DNA of 5,446 bases from Clostridiales bacterium (GCA_012514855.1 JAAYZL010000428.1:1-5446); one strand, 5' to 3'; shown: positions 1 to 5,241, numbered from the stretch's first letter. Program-made: numbers and translations. Notes: generated by a model from the sequence alone, not told the origin.

Positions 1-64
1 CGATCGCGGAACCCATCGCCAGAACCATCAGGACCGCCAGAACCATCGCCAGAATCTTTTTCAT
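1..64 (-). CDS. N-terminus of an exported protein, probably an ABC transporter substrate-binding protein (partial)
   Basis: Only the first 21 codons are inside the window; the gene runs off the left edge. They read MKKILAMVLAVLMVLAMGSA, then I: two lysines followed by an uninterrupted hydrophobic core, a classic Sec signal peptide. The ATG is fixed by an AAGGGAGC ribosome binding site (73-80) eight bases upstream, and a promoter lies at 130-158. This style of leader is typical of solute-binding lipoproteins of sugar ABC transporters in Clostridia, which would fit the neighbouring ROK/deacetylase/NagB-like genes. The lipobox cysteine, if there is one, lies outside the window, so the family is an inference from the leader and context; another secreted protein is possible. 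The hydrophobic core is encoded by an 18-bp near-tandem duplication. Confidence 0.6.
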   Translation of the reverse strand, partial: MKKILAMVLAVLMVLAMGSAI

Positions 65-108
65 TGTTTTATGCTCCCTTCAAATTTCAGATCGCGCCGC
101 GCTTTAGC

Positions 109-132
109 GTGGTAACGTGGTATGGTGGTATC
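109..132. repeat. Three tandem 8-bp repeats (GTGGTA + 2) at the start of the minus-strand transcript
   Basis: GTGGTAAC, GTGGTATG and GTGGTATC follow one another without gaps at 109, 117 and 125, sharing GTGGTA at an exact 8-bp period. The block abuts and slightly overlaps the -10 box at 130-135, covers the predicted transcription start and extends into the leader of the exported-protein gene. Position and regularity suggest a regulator binding site, but nothing in the window identifies the protein. A chance low-complexity run cannot be excluded. Confidence 0.45.
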
Positions 133-158
133 ATAGCACATCGAAGCGCCGATTGCAA
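130..158 (-). promoter_or_regulatory. Predicted sigma-A promoter with extended -10 for the partial exported-protein gene
   Basis: On the minus strand, TTGCAA (153-158) and TATGAT (130-135) are separated by 17 bp. TGC directly precedes the -10 hexamer, giving an extended -10 (TGnTATGAT). Transcription should start near 123, leaving a leader of about 60 nt before the ATG at 64. It lies downstream of the ROK gene terminator, so the exported-protein gene appears to be its own transcription unit rather than a continuation of the deacetylase-ROK operon. Confidence 0.7.
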
Positions 159-186
159 GCCCTTGGAGGGAAAAGGTTTTGTTAAA

Positions 187-211
187 TCAAAAAGCCGGGC
201 AATTGCCCGGC
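187..211 (-). terminator. Rho-independent terminator after the ROK gene
   Basis: The 18-bp perfect palindrome GCCGGGCAATTGCCCGGC (194-211) forms a 7-bp GC-rich stem with an AATT loop. Read on the minus strand it is followed by TTTTTGATTT, a proper U-tract. It sits about 70 bp past the ROK stop codon (281-283) and closes the deacetylase-ROK operon. A second weaker stem (GCCGGG 248-253 with CCCGGC 265-270) lies between the stop codon and the terminator. Confidence 0.85.
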
Positions 212-280
212 ACAGGCCATCGACAAACTCCGCTCGCCCGCCGAAGCGCCGGGAAGCAGGGGCGCCCGGCCTGATAACCG

Positions 281-1573
281 CTACTCCCCCCCGCGCGCGT
301 GCCTCGGCAAAATGCGCATCGCCTTGTCGACAAAATACTCGGCGATCCCGAGGCTGTCGCCGCGGAAGCCCGAGCCCGCGTAGGAGATGACCGCGCCGCG
401 CATCAGCAGCCCGCCGCCCCGCGCAAGCGCCGTCATCTTTTCGAGGAACGCGCCGCCGAGCCGCTCGATGCCGCCGCCGAGCACGATTCGCTTGATGCCG
501 GTGACGGAAACCATGCTGTAGATGCCGCAGAGCAGCTCCTCCGCGACGCCGTCGAGCACCTCGCGGATCGCCGGCTCGCCGCTTTCGTAGAGCTCGCCCG
601 CCATTGCAAGCGTCACGTTGTCCGAGCGGTCGCGCGCCATGTCGAGCAGCTTCGCGCACTGCTTTTCCGCCGCGGCGCCGCGCACGCGGCGAAGGATCGC
701 GTCGTCGCTGACGTATCTCTCGAGGCAGCCGCGGCTCCCGCAGGCGCACGGCTTCCCGCGGTAGTCGATCGACACGTGGCCGATCTCGCCCGCGGTGTTC
801 GAGGCGCCCGTGAAGATGTCGCCGTTCACGACGATGCCCGCGCCGACGCCGCCCGACGCGACGTTGACGTAGATCAGGTTCAGCGCTTCGGCGCCGGACC
901 GGTCGAGGTGCTTTTTCTCGGCGTAGGCCATGCTCGCCGACGAGTTCCCGATGAACAGCGCGGCGCCGAGCTCGTTCTCGACTTTGAGCAGCGCGTCCGC
1001 GCGGATGACGACGCGCATCGCCGACAGCGAGAGCGCCGCCTCGCTTTCGACGTAGATGCCCGGAAAGCTCAGGAGAACCCCGACCGCGCGCGCCGCGTCG
1101 AACAACTTCGCGCGCCGCGTGAGCGTGTCGAGGATCAATCCGGCGTAGTCGCCGCTCGCGTCCGGGTCGGCTTGCGCCCCCTCCGCGAACCCGCCGTAGC
1201 GGTCGGACTCGTGCGCGACGAATGCCGTCTCGAGCACCTGATACGCGAGGTCGAACAGCGTGTAGCGCACGCCCCAGCGGTTCAGCGACAGCACCGCGAT
1301 CTGGCGTCCGCCGGCGTTCACGCGCAGGTTGATGGGCCTGCGCCCGCTCTTGGTCGTCTTCGCCGCGCCGGTCTCGAGCACGAACCCCTCCCGCACCAGC
1401 TCGTCCACCAGCGCCGACACGGTCGTCGGGCTCAGGTGCGTGCGGCGAACCAAAGACGCCCTCGAGAGCACGCCCTCGCGGTTGATGAGGTTGAACAGCC
1501 GCTTGATGTTCTCTTCCTTGATCGTCTGCTGGCTGGCCGGCCGGTCGCCCGCATTCTGCCTGAGGTAGCGCAT
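281..1573 (-). CDS. ROK-family transcriptional regulator (NagC/Mlc/XylR type)
   Basis: A 430-residue sugar-responsive repressor. Residues about 16-75 form a winged helix-turn-helix, with the recognition region LSRASLVRRTHLSPTTVSAL around 36-55. The rest is a ROK fold. The ROK zinc motif is clear: EIGH (263-266), then CACG and GC, giving ligands H266, C276, C278 and C283. VASGGVGAGIVVNGDIFTG (238-256) and LGGG (365-368) are also ROK signatures. The N-terminal ATP-binding motif is degenerate (around 92-109). The position of the catalytic Asp of ROK sugar kinases, usually ND, reads GNS (209-211). A DNA-binding sensor rather than a kinase is therefore expected. The start lies one base after the deacetylase stop codon, with AGAAGGAT at 1585-1592 inside the upstream gene, implying translational coupling. 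Its effector is probably an amino sugar or its phosphate, inferred from the neighbours. Likely targets are the divergent promoters at 2313-2430. Confidence 0.92.
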   Translation of the reverse strand: MRYLRQNAGDRPASQQTIKEENIKRLFNLINREGVLSRASLVRRTHLSPTTVSALVDELVREGFVLETGAAKTTKSGRRPINLRVNAGGRQIAVLSLNRWGVRYTLFDLAYQVLETAFVAHESDRYGGFAEGAQADPDASGDYAGLILDTLTRRAKLFDAARAVGVLLSFPGIYVESEAALSLSAMRVVIRADALLKVENELGAALFIGNSSASMAYAEKKHLDRSGAEALNLIYVNVASGGVGAGIVVNGDIFTGASNTAGEIGHVSIDYRGKPCACGSRGCLERYVSDDAILRRVRGAAAEKQCAKLLDMARDRSDNVTLAMAGELYESGEPAIREVLDGVAEELLCGIYSMVSVTGIKRIVLGGGIERLGGAFLEKMTALARGGGLLMRGAVISYAGSGFRGDSLGIAEYFVDKAMRILPRHARGGE

Positions 1574-1574
1574 C

Positions 1575-2282
1575 TCAGGGCAGCATCCTTCTCGGGACGA
1601 TGCGCAGGTAGTTTTCGCTCAGGCGGAACCCCTCGGCGTACTTCGCGCCGCACTGGTAGCCGCGCACCTTCGAGCACGTGCGCACGAAGTCGAGGAAGTC
1701 GATGCCGTCGTGCTCGCGCATCCACTCGATCTGCGATCTGTGGCAGGCGAGCGCCTCGAGCTTCAGCTCCATCTCGTCCGTGATGTCGACGTACTCGGTC
1801 GGCAAAAACCCGACGCCCGCGAGCGTGTCCATGTGGAACACCGGGCAGACCGGCGCCGAAGGCGTCGTCGCCGTGAGGTCGTAGTGTGGGCAGCTCGCCC
1901 CGAACGTCGCGCGGAACGTCGCGAAATAGGTCTGTATGTGGTCGTTCATGTAGTCCTTTTCGAAGTGCGTGATCACGAGGTCGGGCCGCACCTCGCGCAC
2001 GACCGCCGCCAGCCGGGAGACGAGGTCGTCGTTCTCCGCGGTGACGAACAGGTCGTCGATTCCGATGGAATAGTGCCTGGCCCCGATGACGTCTGCGGCC
2101 GCCTCCGCCTCCCGAAAGCGGATCTTTCGAAGTTCGTCCGGCATGATCTCCACATGCCCGAGGTTTCCGCTGGCCACGTGGCACACCGCCACGCTGTGCC
2201 CCTGTTTGACATACTTCGCGAGCGTCCCGAAGCAGCCGATCTCCAGATCGTCCGGATGGCATCCGACGGCAAGAATGTTCAT
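1575..2282 (-). CDS. PIG-L/LmbE-family N-acetylglucosaminyl de-N-acetylase-like hydrolase
   Basis: A 235-residue zinc-dependent deacetylase of the LmbE/PIG-L (MshB/BshB-like) family. It opens with MNILAVGCHPDDLEIGCFGT: a short beta strand followed by the family's HPDD metal/catalytic motif (H9-P10-D11-D12). REAEAAADVIGA (57-68) is the usual second conserved block, and NDH (113-115) supplies the third zinc ligand, H115. H9, D12 and H115 match the expected metal triad. Length is normal and there is no signal peptide, so it is cytosolic. A longer in-frame start at 2324 exists. The ATG at 2282 is preferred because GGAGGG (2289-2294) lies six bases upstream, and the longer version would overlap the promoter -10. 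It is the first gene of the operon with the ROK regulator. Next to a NagB-like gene, a role in removing the acetyl group from an N-acetyl amino sugar or its derivative is a reasonable inference; the exact substrate cannot be read from sequence. Confidence 0.9.
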   Translation of the reverse strand: MNILAVGCHPDDLEIGCFGTLAKYVKQGHSVAVCHVASGNLGHVEIMPDELRKIRFREAEAAADVIGARHYSIGIDDLFVTAENDDLVSRLAAVVREVRPDLVITHFEKDYMNDHIQTYFATFRATFGASCPHYDLTATTPSAPVCPVFHMDTLAGVGFLPTEYVDITDEMELKLEALACHRSQIEWMREHDGIDFLDFVRTCSKVRGYQCGAKYAEGFRLSENYLRIVPRRMLP

Positions 2283-2312
2283 GCGCTTCCCTCCATTGGC
2301 GTTTGTGCTTAC

Positions 2313-2341
2313 ATTATACAACATCCGGCGCGCGTTGGAAA
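2313..2341 (-). promoter_or_regulatory. Predicted promoter of the deacetylase-ROK operon
   Basis: Minus-strand TTTCCA (2336-2341) and a perfect TATAAT (2313-2318) are spaced by exactly 17 bp. Transcription should start near 2306, giving a short leader before the ATG at 2282. The spacer contains a GCCGGA word (2324-2329, minus orientation), also found twice around the divergent plus-strand -35 box, and the -35 overlaps the left arm of the dyad at 2339-2390. Confidence 0.75.
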
Positions 2342-2390
2342 GAGCGCCGCGGGAATATTTTCAGCGACTGGAAAAATAAATGCGCTCTTT
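2339..2390. promoter_or_regulatory. Nested dyad between the divergent promoters, candidate ROK operator
   Basis: Two near-concentric symmetries are visible. Outer: AAAGAGCGC (2339-2347) and its exact complement GCGCTCTTT (2382-2390), 9/9, arms 43 bp apart start to start (about four helical turns). Inner: around 2366, CAG-CGA-CTG flanked by A/T-rich arms AATATTTT and AAAAATAA, with 8 of 11 positions symmetric (2354/2355-2377/2378). A/T-rich arms around a short GC core recall NagC/Mlc-type ROK operators. The element lies upstream of both predicted transcription starts, so it would act as DNA, not as an RNA hairpin. Binding by the ROK protein is inferred. Confidence 0.5.
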
Positions 2391-2416
2391 GCCGGAAATG
2401 ATTGACAAGCCGGAAA
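2391..2416 (+). repeat. Direct repeat GCCGGAAA flanking the plus-strand -35 box
   Basis: GCCGGAAA occurs at 2391-2398 and 2409-2416, 18 bp apart, one copy on each side of the TTGACA at 2402-2407. The shorter word GCCGGA is present again on the minus strand (2324-2329) inside the divergent promoter's spacer. Three copies in under 100 bp, all touching promoter elements, suggest a shared regulator site, although the word alone is short for a GC-rich genome. Confidence 0.35.
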
Positions 2417-2430
2417 ATTCATGGGATAAT
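2402..2430 (+). promoter_or_regulatory. Strong sigma-A promoter of the NagB-like gene
   Basis: A perfect TTGACA (2402-2407) is followed after 17 bp by GATAAT (2425-2430), five of six matches to TATAAT. Transcription should begin near 2437, leaving a leader of about 43 nt before the ATG at 2480. This is close to consensus, so expression is probably limited by repression, in line with the symmetric elements around it. Confidence 0.85.
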
Positions 2431-2436
2431 AAAGAT

Positions 2437-2461
2437 AATTCGTGCGATGGCCGCACTTATT
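2437..2461. promoter_or_regulatory. Dyad at the transcription start of the NagB-like gene, candidate operator
   Basis: GTGCG (2442-2446) and CGCAC (2452-2456) form a perfect inverted repeat around ATGGC. After two mismatched positions the symmetry resumes with AAT (2437-2439) and ATT (2459-2461), giving 8 of 10 symmetric pairs over 25 bp. The centre falls about 12 bases after the predicted start site, a classic repressor position. It could also fold as a small leader hairpin in the mRNA. Which regulator binds is unknown; the divergently encoded ROK protein is the obvious candidate. Confidence 0.4.
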
Positions 2462-2479
2462 GACGAGGAGGGTATGCTC

Positions 2480-3430
2480 ATGGATATGGTGAGCACGTTC
2501 AAGGGTTCCTATTTCAGCGAGGTCTTCCCCAAGGGCTGGGACATCGTGCGCATCCGGGACTGCGCGGCGAATCCGCCCGAATCGATCACCGAGCGCCAGG
2601 GGTTCTGGCACAGGGATTTTCAGCCGATCGTCTGCGAGGTGCTCGAGGACTTCGAGGTCTACATGGGCCACGAGATCGCTCTGCGCATCGCCCGCGCGAA
2701 GAGCGAGGGGCGCGAGCTGATCCTGATCCTGCCGGTCGGCCCGATGGGCATGTACAAGTGGGCGGTGTTTTTCCTGAAGGAGTGGGACATCGACTGCCAG
2801 CACGTGCACGGCTTCAACATGGACGAGTGGTCGGACGCCGAGGGGAACACCTTGCCCCCGACCGACCCCGCCGCGTTCCAAAATGCGATGACCAAGGCGT
2901 TCTACGGGCCGCTCGGCAAGCTCACCGTGCCCGAGGCGCAGCGGAACTTCGCCACGAAGGAAAACCTGCCGAAGTACGCGGAGAAGATCGCGGCGCTGAA
3001 ATCGCGCGGCGCGGAGCAGATCATGGTCTACGGCATCGGCCGCGCGTGCCACATCGCGTTCTGGGAGCCGCACTTCGCCGACGAGTTCGAGACCGTCGAG
3101 GAATGGAAGAAGCAGAACTGCCGCATCGGTGCGCGGCTGCACCCGTTCACGATCGAGCAGAACGCGCTGACCAGCTTCCGCTCGAACTGGTCGCTGATCC
3201 CCTGCTACGCGAACACCATCGGCCCCGGCATCATCTTCCAGTCGGACTACTGCATCGGCGGCGCGGACGGCGTGTTCTCGCGCGGCATGCAGTGGCAGGG
3301 GCTGACGATCTGGATGACGCTGCGCTACGGCCCGGACAAGGCCGTCACCTCGAGCTTCATCCCGACGCTGCCCGGAAAGCTGTTCTTTATGAAAGAGCTC
3401 GCAGGCCCGCTCACGGCGGATACCAACTGA
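2480..3430 (+). CDS. Glucosamine-6-phosphate deaminase/isomerase-like protein (NagB fold)
   Basis: A 316-residue protein of the NagB/RpiA/CoA-transferase-like fold. [10 protein letters not shown] (83-92) occupies the phosphate-loop position, and [10 protein letters not shown] (110-119) corresponds to the FNMDEY block of E. coli NagB (catalytic D72). [13 protein letters not shown] (185-197) corresponds to GIGVDGHIAFNEP, and P241, A244, T246 and G248/G250 match the later P-x-x-A-x-T-x-G-x-G segment. H191 and E196 match the catalytic H143 and E148, but the D141 position is A189. The protein is about 50 residues longer than E. coli NagB. It may be a distinct subfamily acting on glucosamine-6-phosphate or a related amino-sugar phosphate. 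The start at 2480 follows GAGGAGGG (2465-2472) by seven bases; upstream in-frame codons fall in the promoter. It is transcribed divergently from the deacetylase-ROK operon and ends before a strong terminator. Fold assignment is firm; the reaction is less so. Confidence 0.8.
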   Translation: MDMVSTFKGSYFSEVFPKGWDIVRIRDCAANPPESITERQGFWHRDFQPIVCEVLEDFEVYMGHEIALRIARAKSEGRELILILPVGPMGMYKWAVFFLKEWDIDCQHVHGFNMDEWSDAEGNTLPPTDPAAFQNAMTKAFYGPLGKLTVPEAQRNFATKENLPKYAEKIAALKSRGAEQIMVYGIGRACHIAFWEPHFADEFETVEEWKKQNCRIGARLHPFTIEQNALTSFRSNWSLIPCYANTIGPGIIFQSDYCIGGADGVFSRGMQWQGLTIWMTLRYGPDKAVTSSFIPTLPGKLFFMKELAGPLTADTN

Positions 3431-3433
3431 CAG

Positions 3434-3478
3434 AAATCGCCCCGGAGTCCGCGAAAACTCCGGGGCGAATTGTTTATT
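3434..3478. terminator. Intrinsic terminator between convergent genes, possibly bidirectional
   Basis: A 12-bp perfect stem (3437-3448 with 3457-3468, arms TCGCCCCGGAGT and ACTCCGGGGCGA) closes an 8-nt loop. On the plus strand it is followed by ATTGTTTATT, a reasonable U-tract, seven bases after the NagB-like stop codon. On the minus strand the stem is followed by TTTCTGTCAGTT, a weaker tract, five bases beyond the dehydrogenase stop codon at 3474-3476. It probably terminates the plus-strand gene well and the minus-strand gene at least partly. Confidence 0.85.
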
Positions 3479-4469
3479 CGATCGCCCTTCGACGCCTCAG
3501 CCAATTGACCGTGTCCTTCACCGTCCGGTACAGATCGCGCGGGCGGTAGTTCAGCTCCGCGGTCGCCTTGTCGTGGACGAAGCGGTCGTTGCTCAAGAGC
3601 GTCGAGAGCGAGTATTCGGTGTACAGCGGCCTCCGCTTCATGCGCCGGGAGAACCAGCCGATCACGGGCACGAAGGCGCGCGCCATCCACGTCGGCAGCG
3701 TCGGGAGCCTGCGCCCGCCGCCGACCGCGCGGGCGATCTTCAGAAGATCGCGGACCTCGTAGTGCCGGTTCGACAGGATGTAGCACTCGCCGCTGCGCCC
3801 GCGCTCCGCCGCGCGGATTGTGCCCAGCGCCACGTCGCGCACGTCGACGAAGTCGTAGCCGCCGTGCACGCACGCCGGGAGCCTGCCCTCGATGTAGTCG
3901 CCGATCATCTGTACCATGTGGTTGCCCGCGGCGTCGTAGGGCCCGAGTATGCCCGACGGGTGCACGACGACCGCGTCGAGCCCGTCCGCGGCCGCGTCGA
4001 GCACCGCCTGCGACGCCTCGGCCTTCGTCTTCGCGTAGCCGCCGGTCACCCAGTCCGGCGAAAAGCGCTGCACCTCGCGCACGACCGTGAGCTGTCCGCC
4101 CTCGGGAATCGCGTGCACCGAGCTCACGTACACGAGCCGCCGGATTCCATATTCCTTGCAGAGCTTGAGCATGTTCCTCGTGCCGCCGACGTTGACGGCG
4201 CGCATGATTTCCGTCAGTTCGCCGGAAATGTCGACGATGCCCGCGGCGTGAAAGACGATGATGTCCCGTCCGTCCGCGCCCTCAAACAGCGGGCGCAGGC
4301 TGTCGATTTCGCGCACGTCGCCGCGAATGGAGCGAACGCCGCGCGCCTCGATCCCCGTTTCCGTGGGCAGGATCAGCGCGCGAACCTCCGCGCCCGTGAG
4401 CGACAGCATGCGCACGATCGTCCCGCCCAAGTGCCCGGCCGCGCCGGTTACGATATACAATGGCAACAT
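3474..4469 (-). CDS. NAD(P)-dependent extended short-chain dehydrogenase/epimerase (dihydroflavonol-reductase-like)
   Basis: A 331-residue cytosolic oxidoreductase of the extended SDR superfamily. The Rossmann signature is YIVTGAAGHLGG, with glycines G9, G12 and G15, and GD at 50-51 follows in the adenine-binding strand. NVGGTRNML (93-101) and VYVSSVHAI (113-121) are standard blocks. The active site is S116/S117 with Y145-A-K-T-K149, the YxxxK pair. HPSGILGPYD (170-179) and FVDVRDVALG (207-216) are typical of the DFR/HpnA-like group. The C-terminus, with YRPRDLYRTVKDTVNWL (308-324), also matches that group. Substrate cannot be deduced; sugar nucleotide, aldehyde or sterol-like ketone substrates occur in the family. 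The ATG at 4469 has GGGGGTG (4478-4484) eight bases upstream. The gene diverges from a TetR-type regulator with overlapping promoters, so it is the probable target of that regulator. Confidence 0.88.
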   Translation of the reverse strand: MLPLYIVTGAAGHLGGTIVRMLSLTGAEVRALILPTETGIEARGVRSIRGDVREIDSLRPLFEGADGRDIIVFHAAGIVDISGELTEIMRAVNVGGTRNMLKLCKEYGIRRLVYVSSVHAIPEGGQLTVVREVQRFSPDWVTGGYAKTKAEASQAVLDAAADGLDAVVVHPSGILGPYDAAGNHMVQMIGDYIEGRLPACVHGGYDFVDVRDVALGTIRAAERGRSGECYILSNRHYEVRDLLKIARAVGGGRRLPTLPTWMARAFVPVIGWFSRRMKRRPLYTEYSLSTLLSNDRFVHDKATAELNYRPRDLYRTVKDTVNWLRRRRAIE

Positions 4470-4504
4470 ATACTGGACACCCCCGGATATAAATAAACAT
4501 GGTG

Positions 4505-4533
4505 TTGATTTTCGTCCCCAAATGTAGTATAGT
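4505..4533 (+). promoter_or_regulatory. Predicted promoter of the tetR-like gene
   Basis: TTGATT (4505-4510) and TATAGT (4528-4533) are 17 bp apart. Transcription should start near 4540, leaving a long leader of about 120 nt before the start codon at 4660. The -10 box overlaps the -10 box of the divergent dehydrogenase promoter. TCCCCA (4515-4520) and TGGGGA (4543-4548) form a 6-bp inverted repeat centred on these overlapping boxes. Confidence 0.6.
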
Positions 4534-4554
4534 GGGAAGCGGTGGGGAATGCAA
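4526..4554 (-). promoter_or_regulatory. Predicted promoter of the dehydrogenase gene
   Basis: Minus-strand TATACT (4526-4531) is a good -10 box. The matching -35 at 17-bp spacing is TTGCAT (4549-4554), only three of six consensus bases. Transcription would start near 4519, about 50 nt before the ATG at 4469. The weak -35 suggests low basal activity or need for an activator. The region shares four bases of its -10 with the plus-strand promoter, so the two should exclude each other. Confidence 0.45.
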
Positions 4555-4586
4555 TCGCCAGATTCGATCCGGCTGTGCGGTTTTCG

Positions 4587-4612
4587 GACACAAGCGACAC
4601 AAACTGTCGTTT
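4587..4612. promoter_or_regulatory. Dyad and direct repeat in the tetR leader, candidate TetR operator
   Basis: CGACA (4595-4599) and TGTCG (4605-4609) are a perfect inverted repeat around CAAAC. AA (4592-4593) and TT (4611-4612) extend it to 7 of 8 symmetric pairs over 21 bp, the size usual for TetR-family operators. The left arm is also part of a 9-bp-period direct repeat, GACACAA at 4587-4593 and 4596-4602. It lies about 50 bases downstream of the predicted start, so a bound repressor would act as a roadblock on its own gene. The assignment to the TetR protein is inferred from position. Confidence 0.4.
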
Positions 4613-4659
4613 ACACGGCCTTCGCCACAAAAAAGAGCGTGTTTCGGAAAGGAGAGGCC

Positions 4660-5241
4660 ATGATGGACCATCGAACCCGCGTCACGAGAATGCTGATCCG
4701 CAGGGCGTTCACGGGGCTGCTCCGGACAAAGCCGGTGCAGAGCATCTCGATCAAGGAGCTGTGCGAGGCGGCGGGCGTGAACCGCGGCACGTTTTACGCG
4801 CACTACGAGAGCGTCCACGACCTGCTTAGGCAGATGGAGGACGACTTCCTGCGCGAGATCGACGAGGCGCTCGAGCGATTGCTGCCGCCGGACGGAAAGG
4901 GGCTTACGTCGCTCAAGCTCTCGACGGAGCTCTTCCAGATTCTCAAGGACAACGCCGACCTGTGCACCGTGACGCTCGGCGACTTCGGCGACAAGGCGTT
5001 CGCGGTCAAGATCCTGAACCTCGGGCGCGAAAAGTGCGTGCAGGCGTACACGAAGTACTTCAACTACGCGACGCCCAGGCAGATCGAGTACTTCTACGCG
5101 TTCGTCAGCGAGGGCTGTATCGGCCTTCTGCGCAAGTGGTTCCGCGAGGGCATGACCGCGAGCGCCGAGGAGATCGCCTCGACCGCGGAGAATCTGATGC
5201 TCTACGGGGCGGGGTTCCTTGCGAGGGGCGCGGGGCAATGA
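4660..5241 (+). CDS. TetR/AcrR-family regulator with DhaS-like C-terminal domain
   Basis: A 193-residue DNA-binding protein. The TetR helix-turn-helix is textbook: SISIKELCEAAGVNRGTFYA (28-47), then HYESVHDLL (48-56). The C-terminal half, with YAFVSEGCIGLLRKWFREGM about 146-165, resembles the TetR_C_8/DhaS-type region common in Firmicutes. This is a ligand-binding and dimerisation domain whose ligand is unknown. AAAGGAG (4648-4654) lies five bases before the ATG at 4660 and eight before the ATG at 4663, so either start is possible. The frame is open upstream to 4549, but nothing there supports initiation. The divergent dehydrogenase and its own promoter are the likely targets. The stop codon overlaps an ATG (ATGA, 5238-5241) that opens a fragment of an ABC-exporter ATPase, suggesting the regulator once controlled an exporter operon. 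Confidence 0.9.
   Translation: MMDHRTRVTRMLIRRAFTGLLRTKPVQSISIKELCEAAGVNRGTFYAHYESVHDLLRQMEDDFLREIDEALERLLPPDGKGLTSLKLSTELFQILKDNADLCTVTLGDFGDKAFAVKILNLGREKCVQAYTKYFNYATPRQIEYFYAFVSEGCIGLLRKWFREGMTASAEEIASTAENLMLYGAGFLARGAGQ

Noticed and set aside
324..334. TGTCGACAAA shared between the ROK gene and hairpin 2 (5326-5335)
   Set aside because: It is a short word built around the SalI-like palindrome GTCGAC; with only ten bases and no extended similarity, coincidence is likely.
299..1783. A 494-codon plus-strand open frame antisense to the ROK gene and the end of the deacetylase gene
   Set aside because: It has the Arg/Ala/Asp/Val-rich composition of an antisense shadow in GC-rich DNA, shows no family motif, and lies opposite well-recognised ROK and LmbE proteins.
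2283..2324. A longer N-terminus for the LmbE-type protein starting at 2324
   Set aside because: The first codons overlap the minus-strand promoter -10 (2313-2318), while a strong ribosome binding site and the family-typical MNILAVGCHPDD start are found at 2282.
2402..2479. An upstream TTG start for the NagB-like protein, adding 26 residues
   Set aside because: The TTG is part of the near-perfect -35 box, so the region is not transcribed from that promoter; GAGGAGGG directs initiation at 2480.
2309..3142. A 277-codon minus-strand open frame antisense to the NagB-like gene
   Set aside because: Its composition (His/Arg/Ala/Val-rich) is typical of a complementary-strand shadow, and its extension covers the promoter region.
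4549..4659. A 37-residue N-terminal extension of the TetR protein
   Set aside because: Initiation at 4549 would be about nine bases from the predicted transcript start; AAAGGAG before 4660 and normal TetR N-terminal length favour the short form.
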